This document shows, one piece after another, positions 14,221-24,540 of a stretch of DNA of 64,000 nucleotides (positions are counted from its first letter, which is position 1; every line of letters begins with the position of its first letter). The stretch is from Opisthocomus hoazin (taxonomy: Eukaryota > Chordata > Aves > Opisthocomiformes > Opisthocomidae), in NCBI RefSeq assembly GCF_030867145.1, contig NC_134421.1:25489979-25553978 (forward strand). Direction: 5' to 3'. The translations under genes were made by a program, and so were the position numbers. Below the pieces are notes generated by a model that did no database searches, had not been told where the DNA came from, and saw only the letters and a program-made list of their open reading frames with translations.

Positions 14221-14990
14221 TTGTCCACCCCTTATTCTATACCATCTACATCATGCCCAGGTCCCCTATTTTCCAGTTGATCATCACCACTTTTTCCTGT
14301 CCTTAATATTACACACAGATATCAATCCCTTGGTCTACTGATCATCCCTCTAAAATGTCTGTTGAGTTCATTTAAACCATGACTTTGGGCTCCATCTGTT
14401 GTAACAGTCTTTCAGGGCAGGAGAGGTGATGTGTGGTGTTGGATGGTCGCATGCTGCATCCAGAGCTCACGGCTGGTGTATCTGGCATGGCCTGTGCCCA
14501 TGGTGTGCGGGGTTGAAGATGTAGTTCTTAATAAAGTTGCTGAATGCCAGTTGTTGAAGCGAGGTCCAGTTGCATTATCACTGTGCTCTGCTAGGTTTCA
14601 TCAAAGTCCATCCTCCATTAGTTTGGGTGATTCATTCTATGATACTACTGATATAACATATAACTACAGTAGTGATAACAGACAGCAACAGGGACATTTA
14701 ACAGTTAACACCATACAATATAAGTTATTGATTATTCTTGCCCAAAATCAAATCCCCATGAGGTACACATCGGACGTCCCCATTCTTTCACATTACCCAC
14801 CAGGCGCATCCAGGTCCTTGAGCAAAAGCAGTCCTGCAGATGGGTTTACCTTTGCCCGAGGCAAGACTAACCCAGACTGTGTTCCCTAACATATGCCTAT
14901 GTTATGTGCACTACGGGGACTTTATCCCCTTCTACAGGGCACCGAGGTTTTGACGGGGCAGGGCCAGCCTGTTTGGTGGATCCTCTGGTG
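14221..14990 (-). other. ERVL-A 3' internal region, mostly non-coding
   Basis: This lies between the LTR and integrase. Its first about 175 bases match the equivalent stretch of ERVL-B (23108-23280), beginning with a purine-rich tract next to the LTR on the minus strand. The remainder has no counterpart in ERVL-B because that copy is deleted there. I see no env-like signal peptide or membrane segment. The plus-strand frame of 152 codons at 14431-14889 runs antisense to the element and is not convincing. Confidence 0.6.
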
Positions 14991-15290
14991 TTAACCAACC
15001 AGGTGGCCTTTGCTAAAGGAGTATCTCAGTTTTTGAAAGTCCCGCCCCTCATTGCTCTCAGAGTTGTTTTTCGCAGTCTGTTGTACTGTATGAGTTTTCC
15101 AAAGGCTGGTGCATCGTAGGGGATGTGATACACCCACTCAATACTGTGTTCTTAGGCCCAGGTATCTATGAGGCTGTTACGAAAGTGAGTCCCATTGTCT
15201 GAGTCAATTCTTCCGAGGGTGCCAGGTCGCCATAGGAGTTGCTTTTGAAGAGTCAAGATGGTATTCCGGGTGGTGGCATGGGGCACGTGT
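14991..15290 (-). pseudogene. ERVL-A integrase, C-terminal part of catalytic core
   Basis: The minus strand reads IDSDNGTHF at about 15181-15212, the segment carrying the second acidic residue of the integrase D,D-35-E triad. A HIPY-type motif follows near 15111-15140. Further on (about 15080-15103) the stretch G-K-L-I-Q-Y-N lies where retroviral integrases carry the catalytic Glu, and no Glu is present. The frame is then broken by a stop before the AKATWLVN segment near 15000-15025. The other half of the gene lies beyond the CR1 at 18218-18600. The enzyme would have joined viral DNA to host DNA. This copy cannot. Confidence 0.82.
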
Positions 15291-15296
15291 AGGTTT
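15291..15296. repeat. Target-site duplication of nested CR1, left copy (AGGTTT)
   Basis: AGGTTT here and again at 18218-18223 flanks the CR1. Removing the CR1 and one copy rejoins the integrase sequence around W-L-E-T-Y. The preceding T (15290 and 18217) may extend the match to 7 bp. Confidence 0.78.
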
Positions 15297-18217
15297 GGCG
15301 GGGCTCATTGAGAGGGCTTTAAACTAGTTTTGAAGGGGGAAGGGGACATCGCCCTTGCTCACTAGAGATGAGCCCAGGCGTAGCATGCCAATGTCAGGGG
15401 TGAGATTGACAGCCCAGCTCAAGGACATCTACACCATTGCACGTAGCATGGGCAATAAACAGGAGGAGCTGGAAGCCAATGTACAGCAGGACGGCTACGA
15501 CTTGGTCGCCATCACAGAAAAGTGGTGGGACAGCTCGCATGACTGGCATGCTGTCATGGATGGCTACACACTCTTTAGGAAAGGCCAACAAGGCGAGGTG
15601 GTGGAGTTGCTCTGTATGTGAGGGAGTAACTGGAATGCATTGAGCTTGGCCTGGGGGCAAATGAGGAACGAGTTGAAAGCTTGTGGGTTAGAATTAAGGG
15701 ACAGGCTCATAAGGGTGACATTACTGTGGATGTGTACTACAGGCCACCTGACCAGGAGGAAGTTGATGAGGCCTTCTACAAGCAGCTGAAAGCAGCCTCA
15801 CAATCACAGGCCTGGTTCTTGTGGGGGACTTCAACCACCCTGACATCAGCTGGGAAGACCACACAGCCAGGCACATGCAATCCAGAAGGTTCCTGCAGAG
15901 CATCGATGATAAATTTCTGATGCAAGTGGTGGAGGAACCAACAAGGAAAGGTGCTCTGCTGGACCTTGTACTAACAAACAAGGAGGGACTGGTTGAGGAT
16001 GTGAAGGCTGGAGGTAGACTCAGCTGCAGTGACCATGAAATGGTCGAGTTCAGGATCCTGTGTGGAGGAAGCAGGGCGATAAGTAGGATCAAAGCCTTGG
16101 TCTTCAGGAGATCTAACTTTGGCCTTTTCAAGGAGCTACTGGGAGGAATCCTGTGGGTCAGGGCTCTAGAAGGCAGGGGGGTCCAAGAGTGCCGGTCGCT
16201 GTTTAAACATCACTTCCTCCATGCTCAGGATCGGTACATCCCCCTGAGCAGGAAGTCTAGCAAAGGAGGCAGGAGACACGTGTGGATGAGCAAGGAGCTT
16301 CTAGCAGAGCTCAGGTGGAAGAGGAAGGTACATGGAATGTGGAAAGAGGGACAGGCCACTTGGGAAGAATACAGGAATGTTGTCAGAGCATGCAGGGATG
16401 CAACGAGGAAGCCTAAGGTCCACCTGGAATTGAATCTGGCAAGGGATGTCACGGACAACAAGAAGGGCTTCTTCAACTACATCAGCAGTAAATGGAAGAC
16501 TAGGGATAATGTGGGGCTGCTGCTGAACGAGATGGGTGTCCTGGTGATGGGGGATGCAGAGAAGGCAGAGTTACTGAATACCTTCTTTGCTTCAGTAACT
16601 CAGTGCTAAGGCCAGCCCTCAGGAATCCCAGGCCCCGGAGGTAAGAGAGGAAGCCTGCAGAAAGAATGACCTTCCCTTAGTTGAGGAGGACTGTGTGAGA
16701 GATTGCTTAAGCAATCTGGACACCGACAAATCAATGGGCCCTGATAGAATGCACCCACGAGTGCTGAGGGAGCTGGCAGATATTATTGTTGAGCCACTCT
16801 CCATCATCTTTGCAAGGTCCTGGAGGATGGGAGAGGTGCCCGAGGACTGGAGAAAAGCCAATGTCACTCCAATCTTCAAAAAGGGCAAGAAGGAGGACCC
16901 AGGGAACTATAGGCCGGTCAGCCTCATCTCCATCCCGGGAAAGGTGATGGAGGAGCTCGTTCTGGAGGTCATCATCAAACAAGTGGAGGAAAAGAAGGTT
17001 ATCAGGAGTAGTCAGCATGGATTCACCAAGGGGAAATCATGCCTGAGCAATCTGATAGTTTTCTGTGATGGCATGACCGGATGGGAGAGCCGTGGATGTT
17101 GTCTACCTAGACTTCAGCAAGGCTTTCGACACTGTCTGCCATAACATATTCCTAGGGAAGCTCAGGAAGTGGTCAGTGAGGTAGATTGAGAACTGGCTGA
17201 ATGGCAGAGCTCAGGGAGTTGTCATCAGCGGCGCTGGGTTTAGTTGGAGGCTGGTAACTAGTGGTGTCCCCCAGGGGTCAGTACTGGGCCCAGTCTTATT
17301 CAACTTCTTCATCAATGACCTGGATGGAGAGTCAGAGTGTACCCTCAACAAATTTGCTGACAACACCAAACTGGGAGGAGTGGTGGATACACCGGAAGGC
17401 TGTGCTGCCATTCAGCAGCATTCATTTGCCAACCTGACAAAGTTCAACAAGTGCAAGTGCAGGGTTCTGCACCTGGGGAGGAACAACCCCAGGCACCAGT
17501 ACAGGCCTGGGGCAGACCAGCTGGAGAGCAGCTCTGCGGAGAGGGACCTGAGAGTGCTGGTGGACGACAGGTTGACCATGAGCCAGCAGTGTGCCCTGGC
17601 TGCCAAGAAGGCTAATGGGATCCTGGGATGCATTAGGAGGAGTGTGGCCAGTAGGTCGAGGGAGGTTATTCTTCCCATCTACACTGCCCTAGTGAGGCCC
17701 CATCTGGAGTACTGTGTCCAGTTCTTGGCTCTCCAGTTCAAGAAAGATGAAGAGCTACTGGAGAGAGTCCAGCGGAGGGCTACGAGGATGGTGAGGGGAC
17801 TGGAGCATCTCTCCTACGAGGAAAGGCTGAGGGAGCTGGGCTTGTTCAGCCTGAAGAAGAGAAGGCTGAGAGGGGACCTTATAAATGCTTATAAGTATCT
17901 TAAAAGTGGGTGTCAGGAAAATGGGGCCAAACGCTTTTCAGTGGTGCCCAGCGACAGGACAAGGGGCAATGGGCACAAACTGAAGCACAGGAAGTTCCAT
18001 CTGAACATGAGGAAGAACTTTTTCACTCTGAGGGTGTCAGAGCACTGGAACAGGTTGCCCAGGGAGGCTGTGGATTCTCCTTCTCTGGAGATATTCAAGA
18101 CTCACCTGGACAAGGTCCTGTGCATCCTGCTCTAGGTGACCCTGCTTCGGCAGGGGGGTTGGACTAGGTGATCCACAGAGGTCCCTTCCAACCCCTACCG
18201 TTCTATGATTCTGTGAT
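15297..18217 (+). mobile_element. CR1 LINE, about 2.9 kb, nested in ERVL-A
   Basis: The copy begins just upstream of ORF2, in the stretch containing GGGCTTTAAACTAG, and so lacks ORF1 and the 5' region. It ends in the CR1 3' sequence and about one and a half octamers of ATTCTGTG. It has AGGTTT on both sides and lies inside the integrase region of ERVL-A, so it inserted after that provirus. It is close in sequence to the CR1 at 25364-27373 and probably belongs to the same subfamily. Confidence 0.95.
15355..18135 (+). pseudogene. CR1 ORF2 (endonuclease and reverse transcriptase), broken
   Basis: ORF2 would encode an APE-type endonuclease followed by a reverse transcriptase. Endonuclease signatures are GDFNHPDISW at 15824-15853 and CSDHEMVEF near 16027-16053. 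Reverse transcriptase signatures are [10 protein letters not shown] near 17103-17132, [10 protein letters not shown] near 17262-17291, and FADN at 17353-17364, where active copies have FADD. The last is a catalytic Asp to Asn change (codon AAC at 17362). The reading passes through at least five open segments (15355-15621, 15681-15920, 15821-16609, 16695-17144, 17380-18135) in different frames. Short deletions are also apparent near 17165 and 17420 relative to the 25.4-kb copy. It encodes no active enzyme. Confidence 0.92.
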
Positions 18218-18223
18218 AGGTTT
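18218..18223. repeat. Target-site duplication of nested CR1, right copy (AGGTTT)
   Basis: This partners 15291-15296 and marks the point where integrase sequence resumes. Confidence 0.78.
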
Positions 18224-18600
18224 CTAGCCATCCGGTGGTGGCCTCCACCATTATGAGCACATAGTGCTTGCCTTGTTGGGTTTGTGGCAGTGTGATGTAG
18301 TCAATCTGCCAAACCTCCCCATGTTTATATTTTAGCCATCATCCTCCATACCACTGAAGCTTTACCCGCTTGGCTTGCTTGATTGCAGTGCATGTTTCAC
18401 ATTGATGAATAATCTGTGCAATAGTGTCCATGGTCAAGTCCACCCCTCGGTCATGAGCCCACCTGTTTGTCGTGTCTTTACCTTCATGGCCTGAGGTGTC
18501 ATGGGCCCACCGAGCTATAAACAATTTACCCTTATGTTTCCAGTTCAGATCCACCTGAGCAACTTCAATCTTGGCAGCCTGATGCACCTGCTAGTTGTTT
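18218..18600 (-). pseudogene. ERVL-A integrase, zinc-binding N-terminus and start of core
   Basis: On the minus strand an open frame at 18339-18587 (82 codons) carries a retroviral integrase zinc finger. The His pair lies in WAHDTSGHEGK and the Cys pair in CETC. Towards 18290 the strand reads a Q-I-D-Y-I-T-L type segment that holds the first catalytic Asp, then an E-A-T-T-G-W-L-E stretch that stops at the CR1 junction. The remaining core lies at 14991-15290. The split is explained by the CR1 insertion, not by an intron. Confidence 0.85.
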
Positions 18601-19010
18601 TGATGTTCTTCAGTGGCCCGACTCTTAGGGACATGGGTGTCCACGTGACGCACTTTTACAACCAACTGCTCTAGCCAGGCAGCAATATCTTGCCACAAGG
18701 GAGCAGCCCAGATGGGTTTGCCTCTGCGCTACCAGTTGTTCTTCCATTGCTGCAGCCACTCCCACAAGGCATTGGCCACCATCTGTTAGTTGATGTAAAG
18801 ATAGAGCACTGGCCACTTCTCTCGACTGGCAATATCTAAAGCCAGCGGGATGGCTTTCACCTTTGCAAACTGGCTCAACTCACCCTCTCCTTCAGCAGTT
18901 TCCGTGACTTGTCCTGTTGGGCTCTATACAGCAGCCTTCCACCTCTGCTGCTTCCCCACAACAGGAGCCACCTGTGAACGGGGCATACTGCTTCTCATTT
19001 TCTGACAGCT
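18601..19010 (-). pseudogene. ERVL-A RNase H
   Basis: In minus-strand order the pieces are FTGGSC near 18960-18978, where RNase H normally has an Asp after the Thr (the codon at 18970-18972 reads Gly); a WPVLYLY segment near 18795-18820; a W.DIA..LEQLVVKVRHVD segment near 18640-18700; and THVPKS near 18620-18645. These are spread over more than one frame. The domain would have degraded genomic RNA during reverse transcription. Loss of the first acidic residue and the frameshifts make it inactive. Confidence 0.78.
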
Positions 19011-19650
19011 TATTATACAGTGGGGCCTCTTCAGCATGTGTTACCTCCTCCTCTGGCGATACTCTGAAGTCTTTGCCTTCTGGCCAGTCCATGATCACTT
19101 CCAGAATTCCTGGGTGACTGGGGTTTCCCATATGGGCCTGCTATGTGATCAGCACGACCCACTTACTCCACGTAGCATCAGTGGCATGATGTGGGGAAGG
19201 GACCCTCTCTTTGAACATCCAGCCCAGGACTGGCAATAGTGGTGCTAAGAGGAGTCGTGCTTCAGTGCTGACCACTTCTGAAGCAGCTTGAACGCCTTCA
19301 TATGCTGCCAGAATCTCTTTTTCAGTGGGAGTATAGTGGGCCTCGGATCCTTTATATTCCCGGCTCCAAACCCACAGGGTCAGCCTGGAGTTTCCGCTGG
19401 TGCTTTCTGCCAGAGACTCCAGGTTGGGCTGTTCTCTCCAGCTGTGGTGTAGAGCACATTTTTAACATCTTGTCTTGACCAGACTGGACCAAGGGCTATG
19501 GCATGAACTATCTCCTGTTTAATTTGTTCAAATGTCTATTGTTGCTCAGATCCCCATTCGAAATCATTCATCTTCCAGGTCATGTGATAGAGAGGGCTTA
19601 CAATCTGGCTGCAATTTGGGATGTGCATCTTCCAAAAGCCAATGGCTGGG
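19011..19650 (-). pseudogene. ERVL-A reverse transcriptase, C-terminal and connection region
   Basis: This covers the sequence between RNase H and the truncation point. The last about 100 bases (19552-19650) match the ERVL-B stretch 23277-23375 closely, including GAGAGGGCTTACAATCTGGCTG. The open segment at 18892-19131 belongs to the connection region. Homology stops near 19650 beside a run of G, and the palm domain is missing. Confidence 0.75.
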
Positions 19651-20398
19651 GGGGGACACACACAACAGATATCATCCTATTAAGTAAATCCAAGTCCCAG
19701 AAAATGTTGCAAGTGAATATTACTATCTGAATTCTGCTTGTCAAATAGATTGGGAGAAGATTTGCTTAGAAACTAATTCAAAACAAATGCAAAGCAAATT
19801 AGTCCTAAACTGAAAGTTCAGAATAAACTAATCTTTGCATCTTTAAGAACTTACCATATTGTAACTTCTGTAGTAAACTGATAACATGGTCAACATATGT
19901 TTTTATAACCAAGGAAAGGCCAGATGTGAGGAGTGCATTTAGTTTTACTGGTGTCTCATTTTCCACCGTATGGGAAGTTTGATGTAAGCAGGAGCATCCA
20001 TTTAACAGTGAAGTTCAATTGCACTGCTGTTCTGTCTCTCAGCAACTGGTTAACTCAATCAGAACACATAGATTTTTCATCAGTCTTTAATTTGCTTAAT
20101 TTCAGTGAGCTGTTGTCTCAGAAATTTTCCCATCTTTCAGCCATGTGAATACAGCATTAGTGCCTTGCACTATTCTTCCTCTGTCATTTCCATTTCAATA
20201 TAGATTTTATAGTTCTTTACCTGTCAATCAGTTTTAAATGGTGCAGCATTCATTTTATCATGTTCTGTAAAAGCTGCATGCTTTTTCCAATATCTTACAT
20301 TTATTTTCATTTGAGCTCGATTTATTTCTCTAAGCACCACCGCTATCTATAGCTATACTCATTTTAATGTGTATTTATTTTAGCAAATGCAATATTTT
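19651..20398. other. Spacer between ERVL-A and the minus-strand CR1
   Basis: AT-rich sequence with no recognised gene or repeat. Confidence 0.55.
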
Positions 20399-21570
20399 CA
20401 TAGAATCATAGTATCATAGAATCACAGAATCATAGGTTGTAAAAGACCTCTAAGATCATCAAGTCCAACCATCCACCCAACACCACCATGCCTACTAAAC
20501 CATATCCTGAATTGCCACATCTACACATTTTTTGAACACCTCCAGGGATGGGGACTCCACCACCTCCCTGGGCAGCCTATTCCAATGTCTGACTATTCTT
20601 TCAGTAAAGAAATTTTTCATAATATCTAATTTAAACCTCCCCTGATGCAACTTAAGGTCATTGCCTCTCATCCTATCGCTAGTTAGTTGGGAGAAGAGAC
20701 CAACACCTGCCTCACCACAACCTCCTTTCAGGTAGTTGTAGAGAGCAATAAGGTCCCCCCTCAGCCTCCTCTCTCCAGACTAAACAGTCCCAGTTCCCTC
20801 AGCCGCTCCTCTTAAGACTTGTTCTCTAGACCCCTCACCAGCCTCTTTGCCCTTCTCTGGAAATGCTCCAGCACCTCAATGCCCTGCTTGTAGTGAGGGG
20901 CCCAAAACTAAACACAGTACTCAAGGCGGGGCCTGACCAGTGCCGAGTACAGGGGCATGATCACCTCCCCACTCCTGCTGGCCGCACTATTCCTGATACA
21001 AGCAAGGATGCTGTTGGCTTTCTTGGCCACCTGGGCACACTGCTGACTCATGTTCAGCCGGCTGTCAACCAGCACCCCAAGGTCCTTTTCCACTGGACAG
21101 CTTTCCAGCCACTGCTCCTCAAGCCTGTAATGTTGCATGGGGTTGTTGTGATGTAAGTTCAGGACCTGACATTTGACCTTGTTGAAATTCATACAGCTGG
21201 CCTCGGCCCGTTGATCCAGTCTTTCCAGATCCCTCTGCAGAGCCTTCCTACCCTCAAGCACATCGACACTCCTGCCCAGTTTGGTGTCACCTGTAAACTT
21301 ACTGAGGAAGCACTCAACCTCGTCATCCAGATCATTGATAAAGATGTTACACAAGACCAGACCCGAAACCAAGCCCTGGGGAACACCACATGTGACTGGC
21401 CGCCAGCTGGATTTAACTCCATTCCCTACCACAATCTGCGCTCGGCCATTCAGCCAGTTCTTTATCCAGTGGAGGTACACCTGTCCAAACCATGGGCGGT
21501 TATTTTCTCCAGGAGGGTACTGTGGGGAACAGTGTCAAAGACCTTACTAAAGTCCAGATAGACAACAACC
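20399..21570 (-). mobile_element. CR1 LINE of a different subfamily, 5'-truncated
   Basis: The minus-strand 3' end is the low-coordinate end. It carries a tail of AATCATAG-like units (20401-20434) and the GACCTCTAAGATCATC motif, unlike the GGTCCCTTCCAACCCCTACC end of the other two large CR1s, so the subfamily differs. It runs into the ORF2 reverse transcriptase and stops near 21570, within the YLDFSK motif. ATTTT occurs at 20394-20398 and 21571-21575. This is a possible target duplication, but too simple to be sure. Confidence 0.93.
20800..21570 (-). pseudogene. CR1 ORF2 reverse transcriptase fragment
   Basis: The longest open segment is 20908-21480 (190 codons) on the minus strand. It reads from [14 protein letters not shown] through [15 protein letters not shown] (motif B; most CR1 copies have GSVLGP there) and [10 protein letters not shown] (motif C; FTGD replaces FADD, so the first Asp is lost) to [14 protein letters not shown] and [14 protein letters not shown]. 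Motif A lies only partly inside, at the truncated end. It is inactive by truncation and by the motif C changes. Confidence 0.88.
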
Positions 21571-22683
21571 ATTTTGTTTTACCATCCATTTATTGTACCC
21601 TCATTGATGTTTCACATTGCACTAATTTGACGTGTTTATTCAAGCAAGTTTTGACTCAACAGCACTATGAAACTTCTTTACCTGTAACAAACAATTTTTT
21701 CCATAATTTTTATACTTGTTATAGAGCTTGAAGTGTTATATTTTCAGACTTTGTCATAATTTCCCTAAACCAAAACCAGCAAATTAACACAGAAATATAC
21801 TTCTGCATAAGAAGTTTCTCCTTTTCGTTCTTGTGAACATGTGGGGTATGTCTCGCCTCACAAAAGAGCCTCTGCACTTTCCTGACTAAGCAAAGTGACT
21901 TTAGTTATCAAGTAGAAGATTCTCTTGATGGCATTTTCTGCTTGCATTTGGCTACTCAGTTTGGTCTCTACAGTATGCCGTTATGTTTTGGAGTGTTACA
22001 GAGAAATTGTGTAAACAGAGACAAAAAGTCTTCTTACATCTACTAGTACATGAAAATCAGGTTTACTTATTATTTGTATTGCTAGGAACTTTCCAAATTC
22101 TGCGAGAGTTTTATAAGATGAGATTGTGGAAAATGTAAATAGTATTCAAATTAGAAGAATCATGAAATTATTTTGAATTAGTTCACGTCAATAACTATTG
22201 TCAATAGTTAAGAGTATTTATTCAGTGTAGGTCCACTAGACTGCGCAATGACAGCAGTGTGACTTAAAACTGTTGTATAATTTGTGGGCATGACAGGCTG
22301 TTGTTTTATTTCTGTCCTGGATCCAGCATGCCATCTCTGTTGAACAGCAGTAAAGTTAATACTTTTTAAAACTTGATGCTTTCCTTTGCTGGAAGCATTT
22401 TCTCTCTTGAGGCTATAAAGCAAGGACAAAAGCGATTGTGAATGCTTGGAGAAGGAGATAACATGGACAGTTTCCGGGGAAGTTATAAGTATATATCAGC
22501 TGCTGGGGGATGTATCAGTTCTTCTCTACTCAATTATGCAGATCAGGTGAAAATGGAAGCTTGAATATATACTTTTAATGAACAGTCATTCAGAAACAGG
22601 ATTAGCTGTTATCACCTTCATAATGCACTGCAACATTACAACTATTAAAACAATAGTTCTAGTATTGTTACTTGGACTAGTGA
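21571..22683. other. Spacer between the minus-strand CR1 and ERVL-B
   Basis: AT-rich sequence. No gene, LTR or CR1 sequence recognised. Confidence 0.55.
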
Positions 22684-22688
22684 GTTAA
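22684..22688. repeat. Target-site duplication of ERVL-B, left copy (GTTAA)
   Basis: GTTAA lies directly outside the TG end of the LTR and is repeated at 25208-25212. A 5-bp duplication is compatible with ERVL integration. Confidence 0.85.
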
Positions 22689-23107
22689 TGTTGCAGTTTG
22701 GCTGTGGCAGGCAACAAAGGGCCACACGGTCGCTCTGTCACCCCTTCCCCAGCTGGGGTGGGGAGGAGAATGGAAAGAAGAAGGCAAAAAAAACCCCTCC
22801 TGGGTCAGGGTAAGGGCAGTTTAACAGAACAGCAAATGAAGCGAACAGTAACAACAACATCACTGATAAGGAGAATATACAAAACAAAACAGCGAAATGC
22901 ACAGAGCAACTCTCACCGCCCAATGCCCTGCGTTCTCCTGAGATGCGATTGACCTCCCCCCGGCCAGCTCCCCCACCTGGAACCCAGCATCATGGCACAT
23001 GTTTTCGAATACCCTGTTTTGTTTGGCCAGTTTGGGTTAGTGCACCCGGCTGTGTCCCCTCCTGGCTTTTGGTGAAAATTAATCCTGTCCTGCCCGAACC
23101 CAGAACA
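22689..23107 (-). repeat. 3' LTR of ERVL-B
   Basis: A 419-bp LTR with TG...CA ends, beginning TGTTCTGGGTTCGGGC on the minus strand and ending CTGCAACA. It aligns throughout with 13809-14220. It normally carries promoter and polyadenylation signals. No canonical AATAAA was seen in it. Confidence 0.9.
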
Positions 23108-23280
23108 TTATCCACCCCTTATTCTATATGACCTATATCATGCCCAGCTCCCCCATTTTCCAGTTAATCACCACTACTTTTCCTGTCTTTAGTACATACA
23201 AACAGATAGCATTCCATTGGTTTATGGATCATACCTTTAAAGTTTACATGAGTTCATTTAAACCATGGCTTTGGGCTCCA
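23108..23280 (-). other. ERVL-B 3' non-coding region up to deletion junction
   Basis: This matches 14221-14396 of ERVL-A. At about 23279-23284 homology jumps from the ERVL-A position near 14396 to the position near 19553. Both parental sequences contain CCAT at the joint, so the deletion of about 2.2 kb of element sequence (CR1 excluded) has 4-bp microhomology. Confidence 0.8.
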
Positions 23281-24120
23281 TTCAAAATCTTTCTTCTTCC
23301 AGGTCACGTGACAGAGAGGGCTTACAATCTGGCTGTAGTTTGAGATCTGCATACTCCACAAACCCACGACACGTAAAAAGACCTGTGCTTCCTTTTTACT
23401 GCTTGGTGGAGACATAGCTGCTATTTTGTTGAAGACGTCCATTGGGATTTGACAGTGCCCATCCTGCCATTTTATTCCTAAAAACTGGATCTCTTGTGCA
23501 GGTCCCTTGACTTTACTTCGCTTAATGGCAAAACCGGCTTTCAAAAGGGTCTGAACTTTTTTCTCCCCTTTGTCGAAAACTTCCTCTGCTGTGTCATCCC
23601 ATACAATGATGTCACCGATGTGCTGCAGATGTTATTCTTCACATCTAGATCTTGACCCTTTTCCAGTGCAGTCTGGATTAGTCCATGGCAAATGGTGGGA
23701 CTGTGTTTCCACCCCTGGGGCAGTTGATTCCAGGTGTACTGGATGCCCCTCCAAGTGAAAGCAAACTGTGGCCTGCACTCTGCTGCCAAAGGGATGGAGA
23801 AGAATCCATTAGCAATGTCAATTGTGGCGTACCACTTGGCTGCCTTTGACTCCAGCTGATATTGAAGTTCTAGCTCATCTGGCACGACAGCACTCAGCGG
23901 TGGTGTGCCTTCATTCAGGCCACGGTAGTCTATTGTCAGTCTTCACTCTCCAGCCGATTTTCTCACTGGCCATATGGGACTATTCAAGGGTGAGCGAGTT
24001 TTGCTGATCACTCCTTGACTCTCCAGCTGGCGGATCAGCTGATGAATGGGGATAAGGGAGTCTTGACTAATGCGATATAATCTCTGGTGCACTCTTGTAG
24101 TCGCGATTGGCAACTGTTGT
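23281..24120 (-). pseudogene. ERVL-B reverse transcriptase, broken
   Basis: In minus-strand order: a W-P-V-R-K-S segment near 23965-23985; motif A IDIANGFFSIPL near 23787-23825; LPQGWKHSPTICHG near 23685-23725; and the catalytic motif, which reads HIGDIIVWDD near 23595-23625. That motif carries Gly where the first Asp of the IDD-type signature is expected. The AGFAIKRSKVKGPAQEIQFLG segment near 23470-23545 and a PPSSKKEAQVFL segment near 23380-23415 complete the thumb. The domain is spread over at least three frames. The LPQG-SPTICHG and D-I-A-N combination is typical of ERVL. It is inactive as it stands. Confidence 0.88.
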
Positions 24121-24123
24121 TCT

Positions 24124-24540
24124 TCAACCCTCAGCAACCCCACAATGGAAGGATCCTCCGAGAGACCAGGCAAAATGGACAGCTGTTTTAATTTCTTCTG
24201 CCTCCAAAGCAGCTATGCCAAAAGCCCACCGATACCCTTTTAGGTCCTTGAAATACCCTCTGCTGGGTATACCAAGAATGCACAGAGCCTTGGGGCCGGT
24301 TACAATGGGGTGCTTCTGCCACTCCTTCCCAGTGAGGCTCACTTCAGCCTCGAATACACTCAGCTCTTGGGACCCCCCCATCACTCCCGAAATCCTAATG
24401 GACTCTGACCCTTTGAAATCTGATGGTATTAAAGTACACAGTGCACCGGTGTCCACTAGAGCTTTATACTCTTGTGGATCTGATGTGCCAGGCCACCGAA
24501 TCCACACAGACCAATAAACGTGGTTGTCCCTTTCCTCCAT
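24124..24540 (-). pseudogene. ERVL-B protease, open but orphaned frame
   Basis: A 138-codon minus-strand frame contains LVDTGALCTLIP at about 24424-24459, the Asp-Thr-Gly active site of retroviral aspartic proteases, followed by the expected flap and C-terminal stretches. The protease would cleave the viral polyprotein. The active-site triplet is intact, but the flanking gag and pol frames are broken, so no functional polyprotein is predicted. The Met at 24540 is internal to the former polyprotein and is not a true start. Confidence 0.82.

Larger units (their letters stand above)
13809..19650 (-). mobile_element. ERVL-type endogenous retrovirus A, 5'-truncated, interrupted by CR1
   Basis: On the minus strand the order is 3' LTR (13809-14220), 3' non-coding region, integrase, RNase H and the end of reverse transcriptase. 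Homology to the second provirus (ERVL-B) stops near 19650, so protease, most of reverse transcriptase, gag and the 5' LTR are absent. A CR1 (15297-18217) inserted into the integrase region. The pol signatures are of the class III ERVL type. No env was seen, which fits ERVL. Frameshifts, stops and catalytic substitutions make it inactive. It is an old genomic copy, described here only as found. Confidence 0.88.

Noticed and set aside
14431..14889. 152-codon plus-strand frame
   Set aside because: It lies antisense within the 3' region of ERVL-A, and no protein family is recognised.
16225..16476. Minus-strand frames antisense to CR1 ORF2 (also 15721-16131, 16619-16888, 17412-17678, 25727-25960)
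   Set aside because: These are shadows of CR1 ORF2 and recur in both CR1 copies because the sense strand is conserved coding sequence.
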